A stretch of 64,000 bases of DNA from assembly GCF_014196625.1 (NCBI RefSeq), contig NZ_JACIDZ010000007.1, forward strand, positions 176,532-240,531, read 5' to 3'. This DNA comes from Martelella radicis (GTDB taxonomy: Bacteria; Pseudomonadota; Alphaproteobacteria; Rhizobiales; Rhizobiaceae). Every line of letters begins with the position of its first letter. Position 1 is the first letter of the stretch. A program made the translations under genes and the position numbers. Shown here in pieces: positions 17,637-28,000 of this stretch. The notes below the pieces were generated by a model. That model was not told where the DNA came from and made no database searches. It was given only the letters and a program-made list of their open reading frames with translations.

Positions 17637-18596
17637 ATGAACCTCATTCGCACTGCCATGCTGATTGCCTTCATGACGGCGCTGTTCATGGCGATCGGCT
17701 TCATGATCGGCGGCCGCGGCGGCATGATGATCGCGCTGATGATCGCCGCCGGCATGAACATGTTTTCCTACTGGAATTCAGACAAGATGGTGCTGCGCAT
17801 GTATGGGGCGCGGGAAGTCGACGCTTCGACCGCGCCGGAATACTACAGTCTGGTGCGCGAACTCTCCGAGCGCGCCGGCCTGCCCATGCCCAAGGTCTAT
17901 CTCTACGACAATCCGCAGCCCAATGCCTTCGCCACCGGCCGCAACCCGCAAAACGCCGCCGTCGCCGCCTCGACCGGCATCCTCAAGATGCTCTCGCGCG
18001 AGGAACTGGCCGGCGTCATGGCCCATGAGCTCGCCCATGTGCAGCACCGCGATACGCTGACCATGACGATTACGGCGACGCTCGCCGGCGCGATCTCCAT
18101 GCTCGGCAATTTCGCCTTCTTCTTCGGCGGCTCCCGCGACAACAATAACCCGTTTGGTTTTGTCGGCGTGCTCGTTGCCATGATCGTCGCGCCGATGGCA
18201 GCAGCGCTCGTGCAGATGGCTGTCAGCCGCACGCGGGAATATTCCGCCGACAAGCGCGGCGGCGAGGTCTGCGGCAATCCGCTCTGGCTCGCCTCGGCGC
18301 TGAAGAAGATCGCCCACGGCAACGCGGTGATCCACAATGAACGGGCCGAGCGCAATCCGGCAACCGCGCATATGTTCATCATCAATCCGCTCTCGGGCCA
18401 GAACATGGACAACCTGTTCTCCACCCACCCGAACACGGAAAACCGCATCGCCGCCCTTCGCGAACAGGCCGCCCGCATGGGCCGGACCTCGACGGCAGCG
18501 CCTGAGCCTGCTAAGGCGACCCGCAGATCGCGCTCGGTGCCCGAAACCGGCCGCAGCAATGGCGGCGAGCCGCCCCAAAAAGGTCCCTGGAATTGA
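17637..18596 (+). CDS. htpX: Membrane zinc protease HtpX
   Basis: The protein has 319 residues. Two N-terminal membrane helices (about 5-22 and 28-45) are followed by the M48 catalytic domain. The zinc site HELAH is at residues 130-134 ([14 protein letters not shown]), and the third ligand lies in [14 protein letters not shown]. Two more hydrophobic segments (about 145-165 and 180-200) are present. It degrades damaged membrane proteins in the inner membrane. The C-terminal tail (about 280-319) is basic and low complexity, longer than in E. coli HtpX. It overlaps rsmB by 4 bases. Confidence 0.95.
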   Translation: MNLIRTAMLIAFMTALFMAIGFMIGGRGGMMIALMIAAGMNMFSYWNSDKMVLRMYGAREVDASTAPEYYSLVRELSERAGLPMPKVYLYDNPQPNAFATGRNPQNAAVAASTGILKMLSREELAGVMAHELAHVQHRDTLTMTITATLAGAISMLGNFAFFFGGSRDNNNPFGFVGVLVAMIVAPMAAALVQMAVSRTREYSADKRGGEVCGNPLWLASALKKIAHGNAVIHNERAERNPATAHMFIINPLSGQNMDNLFSTHPNTENRIAALREQAARMGRTSTAAPEPAKATRRSRSVPETGRSNGGEPPQKGPWN

Positions 18597-19969
18597 ATGA
18601 TGAAGTGAAACGGCCGGGCCGGAACAAGGCCCGACCGAAAGACGTCGCCTCCCCCGCGCCGGAAAAGAAGCAGGGCTACGCGCCGCGCGCCGCAGCCTCG
18701 AAAATCCTCGCCGCCGTTGTCGACCGCAAGACGCCGCTGGATGGCATGCTCGACAATGAGCACGGCAATGGCGCCTACCGCAGCCTTTCATCCGCCGACC
18801 AGTCGCTCTGCCGCGCACTGGTGCTGACGTCGCTGCGCCACAAGCCCATGCTCGATGCCGCGATCACGCGCCTTCTGGAGCGGCCCCTGCCGTCGGGCGC
18901 CCGCGCGCTCGCCCATGTCCTGACGATCGCCGCGGCCCAGATCCTCTATCTCGACATTCCCGACCATTCCGCCGTCGACATCGCCGTCGAACAGGCCAAT
19001 GCCGATCCTCGCAACAAGCGCTTCGCCGGCCTTGTCAACGCAGTGCTCAGACGGCTTTCGCGGCGCAAGGACAAGACGCTCGGCGAACTGGAAACCGTCT
19101 CGCCGATCCCCGACTGGTTCCGCGAGCGCCTGGTCGATATCTATGGCGCGGAGAAGGCATTCGCCATCGGACGCGCGCAGCTTTCGCCGCCGAGCATCGA
19201 CATCTCGGTGAAGTCGGACCCGAAGGGCTGGGCCGAGAAGCTTGGCGGCACGGTGCTGTCAACCGGGACGATCCGCCTCGACAAGCCTTCCGGCGCGGTG
19301 ACGGCGATGGATGGCTTCGATGACGGCGAATGGTGGGTGCAGGATGCCGCCGCCGCCATTCCGGCACGCCTCTTCGGCAATCTTTCGGGAAAGCGCGTGA
19401 TCGACCTTTGCGCCGCGCCCGGCGGCAAGACGGCGCAACTCATCTGCCAGGGCGCCGAGGTGACGGCGCTGGAACGCTCGAAAAGCCGGCTGAAACGGCT
19501 CGAGCAGAACCTTGCGCGGCTGAAGCTTTCGGCCGAGACCATCTGCGCCGACATGATGGAATACGAACCCGAGGGCCTGTTCGACGCGGCCCTTCTCGAT
19601 GCGCCCTGTTCTTCAACCGGCACGGTGCGGCGACACCCGGACGTGTTGTGGACCAAGGATTTCACCGACATCGAGAAGCTGGCGGAGGTGCAATATGCGA
19701 TGCTGGTGCGCACCCTTTCCATGGTGCGCCCGGGCGGCGTCGTGATCTTCTCCAACTGCTCTCTCGATCCGCTCGAAGGCGAGGCGAATGTCGCCCGGCT
19801 GCTCGCCGAGAGGCAGGATGTGAAGCGGACGGCCTTTCCGCCGGAAGCCATCGGCCCGCTTGCCCACCTCCTCGACGACAAAGGCGCCATCCGCACCACG
19901 CCGGCCGACAGGCTTGACGGCGCCACGGGCCTCGACGGGTTCTATGCTGCGGCGCTGACGAGACGCTGA
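18593..19969 (+). CDS. rsmB: RsmB/NOP-family 16S rRNA m5C methyltransferase
   Basis: The protein has 458 residues. The start is a TTG overlapping the htpX stop (TTGA). The N-terminal NusB-like RNA-binding region (about 25-165) has [15 protein letters not shown] and [13 protein letters not shown]. The SAM-dependent domain (about 170-455) has [27 protein letters not shown] (SAM site), [14 protein letters not shown], where the Cys helps release product, and the catalytic [10 protein letters not shown]. It methylates a cytosine of 16S rRNA. The following order (heparinase-like, then purH) is commonly seen in rhizobia. Confidence 0.94.
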   Translation: MNDEVKRPGRNKARPKDVASPAPEKKQGYAPRAAASKILAAVVDRKTPLDGMLDNEHGNGAYRSLSSADQSLCRALVLTSLRHKPMLDAAITRLLERPLPSGARALAHVLTIAAAQILYLDIPDHSAVDIAVEQANADPRNKRFAGLVNAVLRRLSRRKDKTLGELETVSPIPDWFRERLVDIYGAEKAFAIGRAQLSPPSIDISVKSDPKGWAEKLGGTVLSTGTIRLDKPSGAVTAMDGFDDGEWWVQDAAAAIPARLFGNLSGKRVIDLCAAPGGKTAQLICQGAEVTALERSKSRLKRLEQNLARLKLSAETICADMMEYEPEGLFDAALLDAPCSSTGTVRRHPDVLWTKDFTDIEKLAEVQYAMLVRTLSMVRPGGVVIFSNCSLDPLEGEANVARLLAERQDVKRTAFPPEAIGPLAHLLDDKGAIRTTPADRLDGATGLDGFYAAALTRR

Positions 19970-20137
19970 CACCAATTTCGTGCCAAGTTCTTGAACTAGA
20001 CGCCAAAATCGTGCATTCCGACTCGTAAGAAAAACAATGTCTTCACGCGTTAACAAAGCATTCAACCTATCCGGCTAGACCGGTATTTTGGCTGGAAATG
20101 CATCGACGCGCAACGAAACAACGGGCAGGGTGCACCT

Positions 20138-21829
20138 TTGAGCCTTCCGGTTCCGGAAATCTGGCGCTACGCGTTCCTATTCTGTCGGGAAGCGACTGTA
20201 CGCGCCGTTGGCCTGCTGCGCACGGCGCGGCCGCCGCTGCCGCGCCTCCTGTCGGGCCGGCGCGCTACCCGGCTGCTCGTCGCCCCGACCGATCTCAGGA
20301 TCGCCGACCCTCTGGAAGGCGAGGACCTGCTGGAGGGACGTTTCACGCTCGCCGGCGATGTTCTTGAGACCGGTGGCCGTCCGCCCTTCTCGTTTGACAT
20401 GCCAAGCCTTGCCTTCGAGCAGGAGCTGGCGGGTTTTTCCTGGCTCAGGCACCTGCGCACGCGCCGCGGCGAGGACGCCAATATCTTCGCCCGCGCGGCC
20501 GTCCTGAGTTACATGCGCCGTCACCGGACTGCAAGAGGACCGAGTTGGCAGACTGAGATCGCTGTGCGGCGGCTCAATGCCTGGCTTTGTCATTCAACCG
20601 TCATCCTCAAAGGCGCCGATGCGGCTTTCTACCGGCGTTTCATCGACCAGATCGCACGCCACGAGCGCATCCTCAGACGGCGCTATGCAGGTCTGCCACG
20701 CGACGCGGTGCGTCTCCAGGCCGCGATCGCTCTTGCGATGACGGCCATCAGCCTTGACCTTTCGGACCACCGGAAACGTGAGGCGGCGCGCAGGCTCGAT
20801 GACGAGCTGGAGAAACAGATCCTGCCCGATGGCGGTCATATCTCCCGCAGTCCCGATGCCCTGGTGATCCTGCTTCTGCGCCTCCTGCCTTTGCGCCAGA
20901 CCTATATCAATCTCGACCAGACCTTGCCGAAGCGGCTGGTGGCCAGCATTGACCGCGCCTATGCCGCACTTAATTTCTTCCGGCACCGCGACGGCGATCT
21001 TGCCCTTTTCAACGGTACCGGCCTGGTGCCGGGCACCGCGCTTTCGGCGCTGCTGCGCTATGACGAGACCGGCGGCGCGGTATTCAGGGCATTGCCCCAT
21101 TCAGGCTTCGACCGGCTCCAGGCGGGTCGGACGACGCTGATCGCCGATACCGGCAGGCCGCTTTCGGTGCATCTGTCAAAGACTGCCCATGCAGGCGCGC
21201 TCGCCTTCGAGATGTCGGCCGGGCAGAACCGGTTTATCGTCAATGCCGGCGTGCCGCTTGCGGCCGACGAGAGAACGATCCGCATGGCGCGCATAACCGC
21301 CGCCCATTCCGCCGTGTCTGTCGACGACCATTCCGCCATGCGCTTTTCCCGCTCGGACTTTCTCGGACCAGTCGCCTTTGGCGGCATCAGGCGCGTGACG
21401 CATGAGCGCGATACGGACGAGAACGGCCATGACCGCCTGACCATGCGCCATGACGGCTATCTGGCACGCTATGGCCTCATGCTGGAGCGCAGGCTGGCGC
21501 TTTCGCCGGATGGCACCGAAATCACCGGGATCGACGGCTTTCGCGGCAAGAACGGCGCAATGCCGGCGGAGGGCGACAAGACCGTCGCCATCGCCCGCTT
21601 CCATCTTCACCCTGCTATCTGGACGATGCAGGAAGACGACGACACGATCTTCATGACCGCGCCGGACAATGAGAGCTGGCTGTTTTCGGCACCCGGCTGC
21701 GCGCCGGTTCTGGAGGACGGCGTATTCTTCGCGGCAAGTGCTGGAAAGACCGCGTCCCGACAGATCGTGATTGCCTGGACCATCGGCGATCGGCCCGATA
21801 TCCGATGGCGGCTCAACCGGCTCAGCTGA
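20138..21829 (+). CDS. Heparinase II/III-like protein
   Basis: The protein has 563 residues with a probable TTG start at 20138. The N-terminal alpha/alpha-toroid half (about 1-300) carries RRLNAWLCHSTVIL, DGGHISRSPDALVILLLRLL and HRDGDLALFNGTG. The C-terminal beta-sandwich (about 310-563) includes GFDRLQAGRTTLIADTGRP and the AHSAVSVDDHS motif typical of heparinase II/III-family C-terminal domains. Characterised members are polysaccharide lyases acting on uronic-acid glycans. There is no clear signal peptide here, so a cytoplasmic or envelope role in glycan turnover is only inference. Conserved next to purH in many rhizobia. Confidence 0.88.
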   Translation: MSLPVPEIWRYAFLFCREATVRAVGLLRTARPPLPRLLSGRRATRLLVAPTDLRIADPLEGEDLLEGRFTLAGDVLETGGRPPFSFDMPSLAFEQELAGFSWLRHLRTRRGEDANIFARAAVLSYMRRHRTARGPSWQTEIAVRRLNAWLCHSTVILKGADAAFYRRFIDQIARHERILRRRYAGLPRDAVRLQAAIALAMTAISLDLSDHRKREAARRLDDELEKQILPDGGHISRSPDALVILLLRLLPLRQTYINLDQTLPKRLVASIDRAYAALNFFRHRDGDLALFNGTGLVPGTALSALLRYDETGGAVFRALPHSGFDRLQAGRTTLIADTGRPLSVHLSKTAHAGALAFEMSAGQNRFIVNAGVPLAADERTIRMARITAAHSAVSVDDHSAMRFSRSDFLGPVAFGGIRRVTHERDTDENGHDRLTMRHDGYLARYGLMLERRLALSPDGTEITGIDGFRGKNGAMPAEGDKTVAIARFHLHPAIWTMQEDDDTIFMTAPDNESWLFSAPGCAPVLEDGVFFAASAGKTASRQIVIAWTIGDRPDIRWRLNRLS

Positions 21830-21959
21830 CGGTTTCACATTTTCCGAAGGCGTGCTAGAGCGGGCCATCCGCAACCAACCTTGCAGATGAGTTGTTGCCT
21901 TGCGCTTGCAGCCGCGGCTTCTTGCCGGCTGAAAACGCGTTTGCCTGAAGGACCTTGCC

Positions 21960-23576
21960 ATGGCCGTCGCCTCGAAGAAAATTCCCGCTCCCGATCTCGT
22001 CGAAATCAGAACCGCGCTGCTTTCCGTCTCCGACAAGAGCGGCATTGTCGAATTCGCCGGCGCCCTTGCCGCGCGCGGCGTGCGCCTGCTTTCGACCGGC
22101 GGCACCCACAAGGCGCTGGCCGAGGCCGGACTTCAGGTCACCGATGTCTCGGCCGTTACCGGCTTTCCGGAGATCATGGACGGACGGGTAAAGACGCTTC
22201 ATCCGAAGGTTCACGGCGGGCTTCTGGCCATTCGCGACGATGAGGACCATCAGGCGGCCATGCGCGAGCACGGCATTGACGGCATCGACCTTGCCGTCAT
22301 CAACCTCTACCCCTTCGAGGAAGTCCGCGCGGCCGGCGGCGATTATCCGACCACGGTCGAGAACATCGATATCGGCGGCCCGGCGATGATCCGCGCAGCG
22401 GCCAAGAACCATGCCTATGTCGCCGTCGCCACCGACCCGGAAGATTACGGCGCGATCACCGAGGCGCTGGAGACCGGCAACGGCACCCTGCCCTATGCGC
22501 TGCGCCAGCAGCTTGCCGCCCGCGCCTATGCCCGCACGGCCGCCTATGACGCGGCGATCTCTGGCTGGTTCGCTGAGGCGCTTGCCATCGAAAATCCGCG
22601 TCACCTGACGCTCGGCGGCACGCTGCGCCAGGAAATGCGCTATGGTGAGAACCCGCATCAGTCCGCCGCCTTCTACGTGACCGGCGACAAGCGGCCGGGC
22701 GTTGCCAATGCGGTCCAGCACCAGGGCAAGCAGCTTTCCTACAACAACATCAACGATACGGATGCCGCCTTCGAGCTGGTCGCGGAATTCTCACCGGCCA
22801 TTTCCCCGGCCTGCGCCATCATCAAGCATGCCAATCCCTGCGGCGTTGCCCGCGCGGAAACGCTGCTCGAAGCCTATCGCCGCGCGCTTGCCTGTGACAA
22901 CCAGTCGGCCTTCGGCGGCATCGTCGCGCTGAACCAGCCCCTCGACAGCCAGACGGCGAGCGAAATCGTCAAGCTCTTCACCGAAGTCATCATCGCGCCC
23001 GACGCCGATGATGAGGCCAAGGCGATCATCGCCGCCAAGAAGAACCTGCGCCTGCTCACCACCGGCGGACTGCCCGATCCGCGCGCAAAGGGCCTGAACT
23101 TCAAGACCGTTGCCGGCGGCTTCCTGGTGCAGGGCCGCGACACCGCGATGATCGACGAGATCGAACTCAAGGTCGTCACCGAGCGCGCTCCGAGCGATCG
23201 GGAACTGGAAGACCTGAAGATGGCCTTCGCCATTGCCAAGCATGTAAAGTCGAACGCGATCGTCTACGTCAAGGACGGCCAGACGGCCGGCATCGGCGCC
23301 GGCCAGATGAGCCGCATCGACAGTGCCCGCATCGCAGCACTGAAGGCCGAGGACGCGGCGAAGGCTGCCGGCTGGCCGGAACCGATGACGCGCGGTTCGG
23401 CGGTCGCCTCCGAAGCCTTCTTCCCCTTCGCTGATGGCCTTCTGTCCGCCGTTGCCGCAGGGGCCACCGCCGTGATCCAGCCCGGCGGCTCGATCCGCGA
23501 CCAGGAAGTCATCGACGCGGCCAATGCCAATGGCGTCGCCATGGTGTTTACCGGCACCCGCACTTTCCGCCACTAG
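21960..23576 (+). CDS. purH: Bifunctional AICAR transformylase / IMP cyclohydrolase
   Basis: The protein has 538 residues, full length. The N-terminal IMP cyclohydrolase domain (about 1-200) has [43 protein letters not shown] and NLYPFEEV. The C-terminal transformylase domain (about 205-538) has [39 protein letters not shown] and the end [14 protein letters not shown]. It catalyses the last two steps of purine synthesis. A strong hairpin just downstream (23591-23621) ends the transcript. Its 130-base leader shows no riboswitch I recognise. Confidence 0.97.
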   Translation: MAVASKKIPAPDLVEIRTALLSVSDKSGIVEFAGALAARGVRLLSTGGTHKALAEAGLQVTDVSAVTGFPEIMDGRVKTLHPKVHGGLLAIRDDEDHQAAMREHGIDGIDLAVINLYPFEEVRAAGGDYPTTVENIDIGGPAMIRAAAKNHAYVAVATDPEDYGAITEALETGNGTLPYALRQQLAARAYARTAAYDAAISGWFAEALAIENPRHLTLGGTLRQEMRYGENPHQSAAFYVTGDKRPGVANAVQHQGKQLSYNNINDTDAAFELVAEFSPAISPACAIIKHANPCGVARAETLLEAYRRALACDNQSAFGGIVALNQPLDSQTASEIVKLFTEVIIAPDADDEAKAIIAAKKNLRLLTTGGLPDPRAKGLNFKTVAGGFLVQGRDTAMIDEIELKVVTERAPSDRELEDLKMAFAIAKHVKSNAIVYVKDGQTAGIGAGQMSRIDSARIAALKAEDAAKAAGWPEPMTRGSAVASEAFFPFADGLLSAVAAGATAVIQPGGSIRDQEVIDAANANGVAMVFTGTRTFRH

Positions 23577-23590
23577 GCTTTCCTGGCCTC

Positions 23591-23621
23591 GTAAGCGGCG
23601 GCAATCAATGCCGCCGCTTAC
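23591..23621. terminator. Bidirectional hairpin terminator between purH and the MFS gene
   Basis: Perfect 13-base arms, GTAAGCGGCGGCA and TGCCGCCGCTTAC, enclose the 5-base loop ATCAA. The stop codon of the minus-strand MFS gene (TGA, 23605-23607) lies inside the loop. There is no long T-tract, but the very stable stem between two convergent genes makes termination the likely role. Confidence 0.75.
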
Positions 23622-25005
23622 CGCTTCCCATCGCGGGTACGAACAGGACGAGGCCCGCGACGAGAAAGACAAGCAGGCTTGCCATCCCGAGATTTGGCGA
23701 GCCGGTCCAGCCCGTCAGAACCGCGAAGGCGCCTGTTGCCAGAAAACTGGTCATCCGGCCGGTAAGCGAAAACAGGCCGAAGAAACGCCCCGCCTCCGCC
23801 GGCGAAATGCGCGTTGCCAGAAAGGCGCGAGAACCCGCCTGAACAGGCCCGAAGGCAAGGCCGATCAACACGCCATAGGCCAGAAACGCCTTTTCCGCGC
23901 CTGCCGCGAAAAGCCCGTTCCCGGAAACCGCGCCAAAGGATGCAAGACCGAAGAGCGTCGCCTCCTTCGTGGTCGAAACGATGCCGAGCGTGGCGGCGAC
24001 CAGAATCACCAGAGCGATCAGGACCACCGTTCCCGCGTTGGCGCAGCGGCCGAACCGTGAAGCCAGAAAACAGCCGAAGATCGCGGCGACATTCAGGATG
24101 ATGCCGAAAATGCCGATCTCCATGGTCGACCAGCCGAACATGCCCGCGGCAAAGGCCCCGCCGAGAATGAGAATGCCGTTGACGCCATCCATGTAGAGCA
24201 TGCGGGCAACGAGAAACCGGATCAGAACCGGGCGCGCCGAAAGCGCCGCAAGGGTCGCCTTCAGATCCGAAAGGCCGGCGGCGATTGCCCTGCCTGCCGG
24301 TCTCAGCGGCGGACGGTCGGGCGTGAAGAGAAAGAAAGGCATGAGGAAGAAGAGATACCAGCAGGCAGCAAGCGGACCGGTCAGCCGCGCCGCTTCTCCC
24401 GTTGCAGGATCAAGCCCGAAGAGCGGCGCCTGGCCAAGGATCGTCAGTCCCGTATCGGGATCTGCGGAGAGAAAGAGGACAACGGCAATCAGGAAGATCA
24501 TGCCGCCGAGATAGCCAAGCCCCCAGGCATCGTTGGAAACGCGATTCATGCGCTCGGGCCGGACCAGATGCGGCAGCATGGCGTCGTTGAAGACAACCGA
24601 GAGTTCGGCCATCGCCGTCGCCGCGATGATCATCGCGGCCGGCCAGAAGTAACCGGTCCCGGGAGCTGCGAACCACAGGAGGGCGAGGCTTGCCGCCTGA
24701 ACGACGGCCATCGCCCCGATGAAACGCTTGTTGCGCCCGGCCGAATCCGACAGCCCGCCGGCAAAGGGCGCGCTGACTGCGACAATAATCCCCGCGATCG
24801 TTGCCGCATGGGCCCACGCCGTCTGCCCGGCGACGGGATTGTTTCCCAGTTCCGAGACGAAATAGGGGCCGAAGATGAAGGTAACGATGACGGTGAAGAA
24901 GGGCTGTGCCGCCCAGTCGAACAGCATCCAGCCCATCACGCCGGAGCGCGGCGCCATCCCGGCGGGGGGCGTGCAGCCCGCAGCATTCTCGTCAAGAAGC
25001 GTCAA
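23605..25005 (-). CDS. MFS transporter, UMF1 (Atg22-like) type
   Basis: The protein has 466 residues with about twelve hydrophobic helices. The UMF1/Atg22-like signature is MGWMLFDWAAQPFFTVIVTF near the start, followed by FGPYFVSELG, APFAGGLSDSAGRNKRFIG and VFNDAMLPHLV, then the late PVQAGSRAFLATRISPAEAG and FGLFSLTGRMTSFLA. Members are thought to export small molecules, with amino acids shown for yeast Atg22; the substrate here is unknown. It is convergent with purH and appears monocistronic, a frequent arrangement next to purH in rhizobia. Confidence 0.9.
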   Translation of the reverse strand: MTLLDENAAGCTPPAGMAPRSGVMGWMLFDWAAQPFFTVIVTFIFGPYFVSELGNNPVAGQTAWAHAATIAGIIVAVSAPFAGGLSDSAGRNKRFIGAMAVVQAASLALLWFAAPGTGYFWPAAMIIAATAMAELSVVFNDAMLPHLVRPERMNRVSNDAWGLGYLGGMIFLIAVVLFLSADPDTGLTILGQAPLFGLDPATGEAARLTGPLAACWYLFFLMPFFLFTPDRPPLRPAGRAIAAGLSDLKATLAALSARPVLIRFLVARMLYMDGVNGILILGGAFAAGMFGWSTMEIGIFGIILNVAAIFGCFLASRFGRCANAGTVVLIALVILVAATLGIVSTTKEATLFGLASFGAVSGNGLFAAGAEKAFLAYGVLIGLAFGPVQAGSRAFLATRISPAEAGRFFGLFSLTGRMTSFLATGAFAVLTGWTGSPNLGMASLLVFLVAGLVLFVPAMGSGKRRH

Positions 25006-25074
25006 TCTGATCCATCCTCGGTGAACGGATCGAGATTGCCGCTTCTTTCGCGTTTGTCAAACCTTCGCGGTCCG

Positions 25075-28000
25075 TCAGCTCAGATCGCGCGCAAGATCAT
25101 TCAGCAGCCCGGCAGCCACCGTGGTCTTGGCGATCGAGGGCTCACCCGAGCGGGCAAGACGTTCCAGTTGCTCGGCAACCTGCTGGACGCGCGCGGCATG
25201 CGCCTCGCGCCAGGCCACGACCGCGTTCTCGGCCTCGCCGTGGCCGATCAGGGCGTTGGCGGCCAGATCGCGCCGGCTTGCCGATATCTGGTCCATGGAG
25301 CGCGCAAGCGCGAGCGAATCGTAGAAGTCGCTCGGCTTCATGCGCGCAGCGACGCTTAAGAGCGGCGACACATGGAAGAGTTTGGTAACGCTGAAATAGG
25401 CGTCCGCCGCCCGCTCCAGGCTCCTGCCGCTACGGCTTGCGATCTGCAGCGCCTCGGGCACGAACATCATGGCCAGATGGCGGGCGAGGCTTGCGGCAAG
25501 TTCGTCCGGCACGCCGGCCTTGCGCCAGCCTTCCTCCTGATCGGCGAGCCACTCGGCCCTGGCATCCGGCAAGAGATCGGCAATGCCGGCCTCGAAAGTG
25601 CCGAATGCGCCCTGGAGCCGCTCGACGGCATCGGCGATGTCACCCTCGGCAAGGCCGTTTCTGATCAGAAGATGGGTCAGGATGCTGAACAGATAGCCGA
25701 GCTGCGTATAGATCGCATTCTGCGTCCGCCCGTCGATCCTGCCATCCAGCGCGTGGACGGATTCCCAGAGACTGTCCATGCCGAAACCGTCGCGGGCGAT
25801 GATCGCGGCCTTGACCACTTCGGCAGGCGTCGCCGCCGTCATGTCACAGGCGTTGATGACGAATTCCGGCCCGCCGCGATTGATCACGTCATTGGCAAGC
25901 CGCGTCGCGATGATCTCTCGCCTCAGCCGATGCGCGCCGATATCCTCGGCATAGGTCTCGCGCATGCGCGCGGGGAAATAGCCGTAGAGCATCGGTTCCA
26001 TATAGGGGTCGTCGGGCAGATCGCTCTCGAGCAACTGGTCGAACAGAACGATCTTGCCATAGGAGAGCAGCACGCCGATTTCCGCGCGGGTAAGCCCCCT
26101 GTCGGACTGGCGGCGGGCGCGCAATGCCTCGTCATCGGGCAGGGTCTCGACGGTACGGTCGAGATGACCATCCTTTTCCAGGACCTCCATCATCCGCGAC
26201 AGCGACAGCATGCTCGTGAGCCCCGCCTCATTGCTGAGCGAGATCGCCAACGTCTGCAGATAGTTGTTCTCCAGGACGATGCCAGCCACGGCCTCGGTCA
26301 TTTCGGCAAGCAGAACATCGCGATCCTCGCGCGAAAGCCGGCCCGCTCGCATGGCGGAAGCGAGAGCGATCTTGATGTTGACCTCGACGTCCGAGCAATT
26401 GACGCCGGCGGAATTGTCGATTGCGTCGGAATTGCAGCGTCCGCCCTTCAGGCCGAAGGCGATGCGTCCCTTCTGGGTGACGCCAAGATTGGCGCCCTCG
26501 CCGATCACCTGTACACGAAGGTCCTCGGCATTGATGCGGATCGGGTCATTGCCGCGGTCGCCGACCTCGGCATTGGCCTCGCCGCGCGCCTTGACATAGG
26601 TGCCGATGCCGCCGAACCAGAGCAGGTCGGCCTTGGCCTTCAGGATCGCGGAGATGATGTCGAAGGGGGGATACTCCCCTTCCGCAAGACCGATCGCCGA
26701 AGCTGCCTGCGGCGTCAGCTTCACCGCCTTTTCGCGTCGTGAGATGATCATGCCGCCTTCGGACATGAGGCTCCGGTCATAGTCCTGCCAGCTTGAGCGC
26801 GGCAAATCGAAAAGCCGCTTGCGTTCGGCAAAGCTCCTGGCCGGATCGGGGTCGGGATCGATAAAGATATCGCGGTGGTCGAAGGCTCCCACAAGCCGGA
26901 TCTGCTCCGACAGAAGCATGCCGTTGCCGAAGACGTCGCCTGACATGTCGCCAACGCCGACGACGGTAAACGGCGTCTTCTGGATATCGATGTTCATCTC
27001 GCGGAAATGCCGCTTCACTGCCTCCCAGGCACCGCGCGCCGTGATGCCCATCTTCTTATGGTCATAGCCCGCCGATCCGCCCGAGGCAAAGGCGTCGTCC
27101 AGCCAGAAATCGGCTTCCTGGGCGAGCGCGTTGGCGGTATCGGAGAAGGTCGCGGTTCCCTTGTCGGCGGCAACTACGAAATAGGGATCGTCATCGTCGC
27201 AGCGCACCGTATCCGCGGGCGGAATGACGACGCCATCCTCGATATTGTCGGTAATCGAAAGCAGGGTGCGGATATAGCTCTTGTAGGCCTCGCGCCCCGC
27301 GTTGAAGACGTCCTCGCGGCTGCCGCCGGCCGGCAGTCTCTTCGGGTAGAAGCCGCCCTTCGCGCCGACGGGCACGATCACCGCATTCTTGACCTGCTGG
27401 GCCTTGACCAGGCCAAGCACTTCCGTGCGGTAGTCCTGTCCGCGATCCGACCAGCGCAACCCGCCGCGAGCCACCTTGCCGAAGCGCAGGTGGACACCCT
27501 CGACCTCGGGGCCGTAAAGGAATATCTCGCGGAACGGACGCGGCTCTGGCAGGATCGCGAGCGCGCGCGAAGCGAACTTGAAGGCGAGATTAGGACGGGG
27601 CCCGCCATTCTCGTCAGTCTGGAAATAATTGGTGCGCAGGGTCGCGTCAACGAGCTTGACGAACAGCCTGAGGATTCTGTCGTCGTCAAGGTTCGGCACG
27701 CCCTGAAGTCCTTCGCTGATGGTGCCGCGCGCGCTTTCCAGCCCCACGGCGCGTTCCCTGTCGGAAAGTGCGGGCTCGAAGGCGGTACGGAACATCAGGA
27801 ACAGCGCGCGCGCGATCACCGGATAAAGGCAAAGCGACTGCGCAACATAGTCAGCCGTGAAATTGACGCCGGCCTGGCGCAGATAATGTGCATAGGCGCG
27901 CAGCACGTTGACCTGGCGAACGTCGAGACCCGCCAGCAGGACCAGCCGGTTGAAACTGTCATTGTCGACGCTGCCGGTAAAGGCGGCGGCAAAGGCTTCC

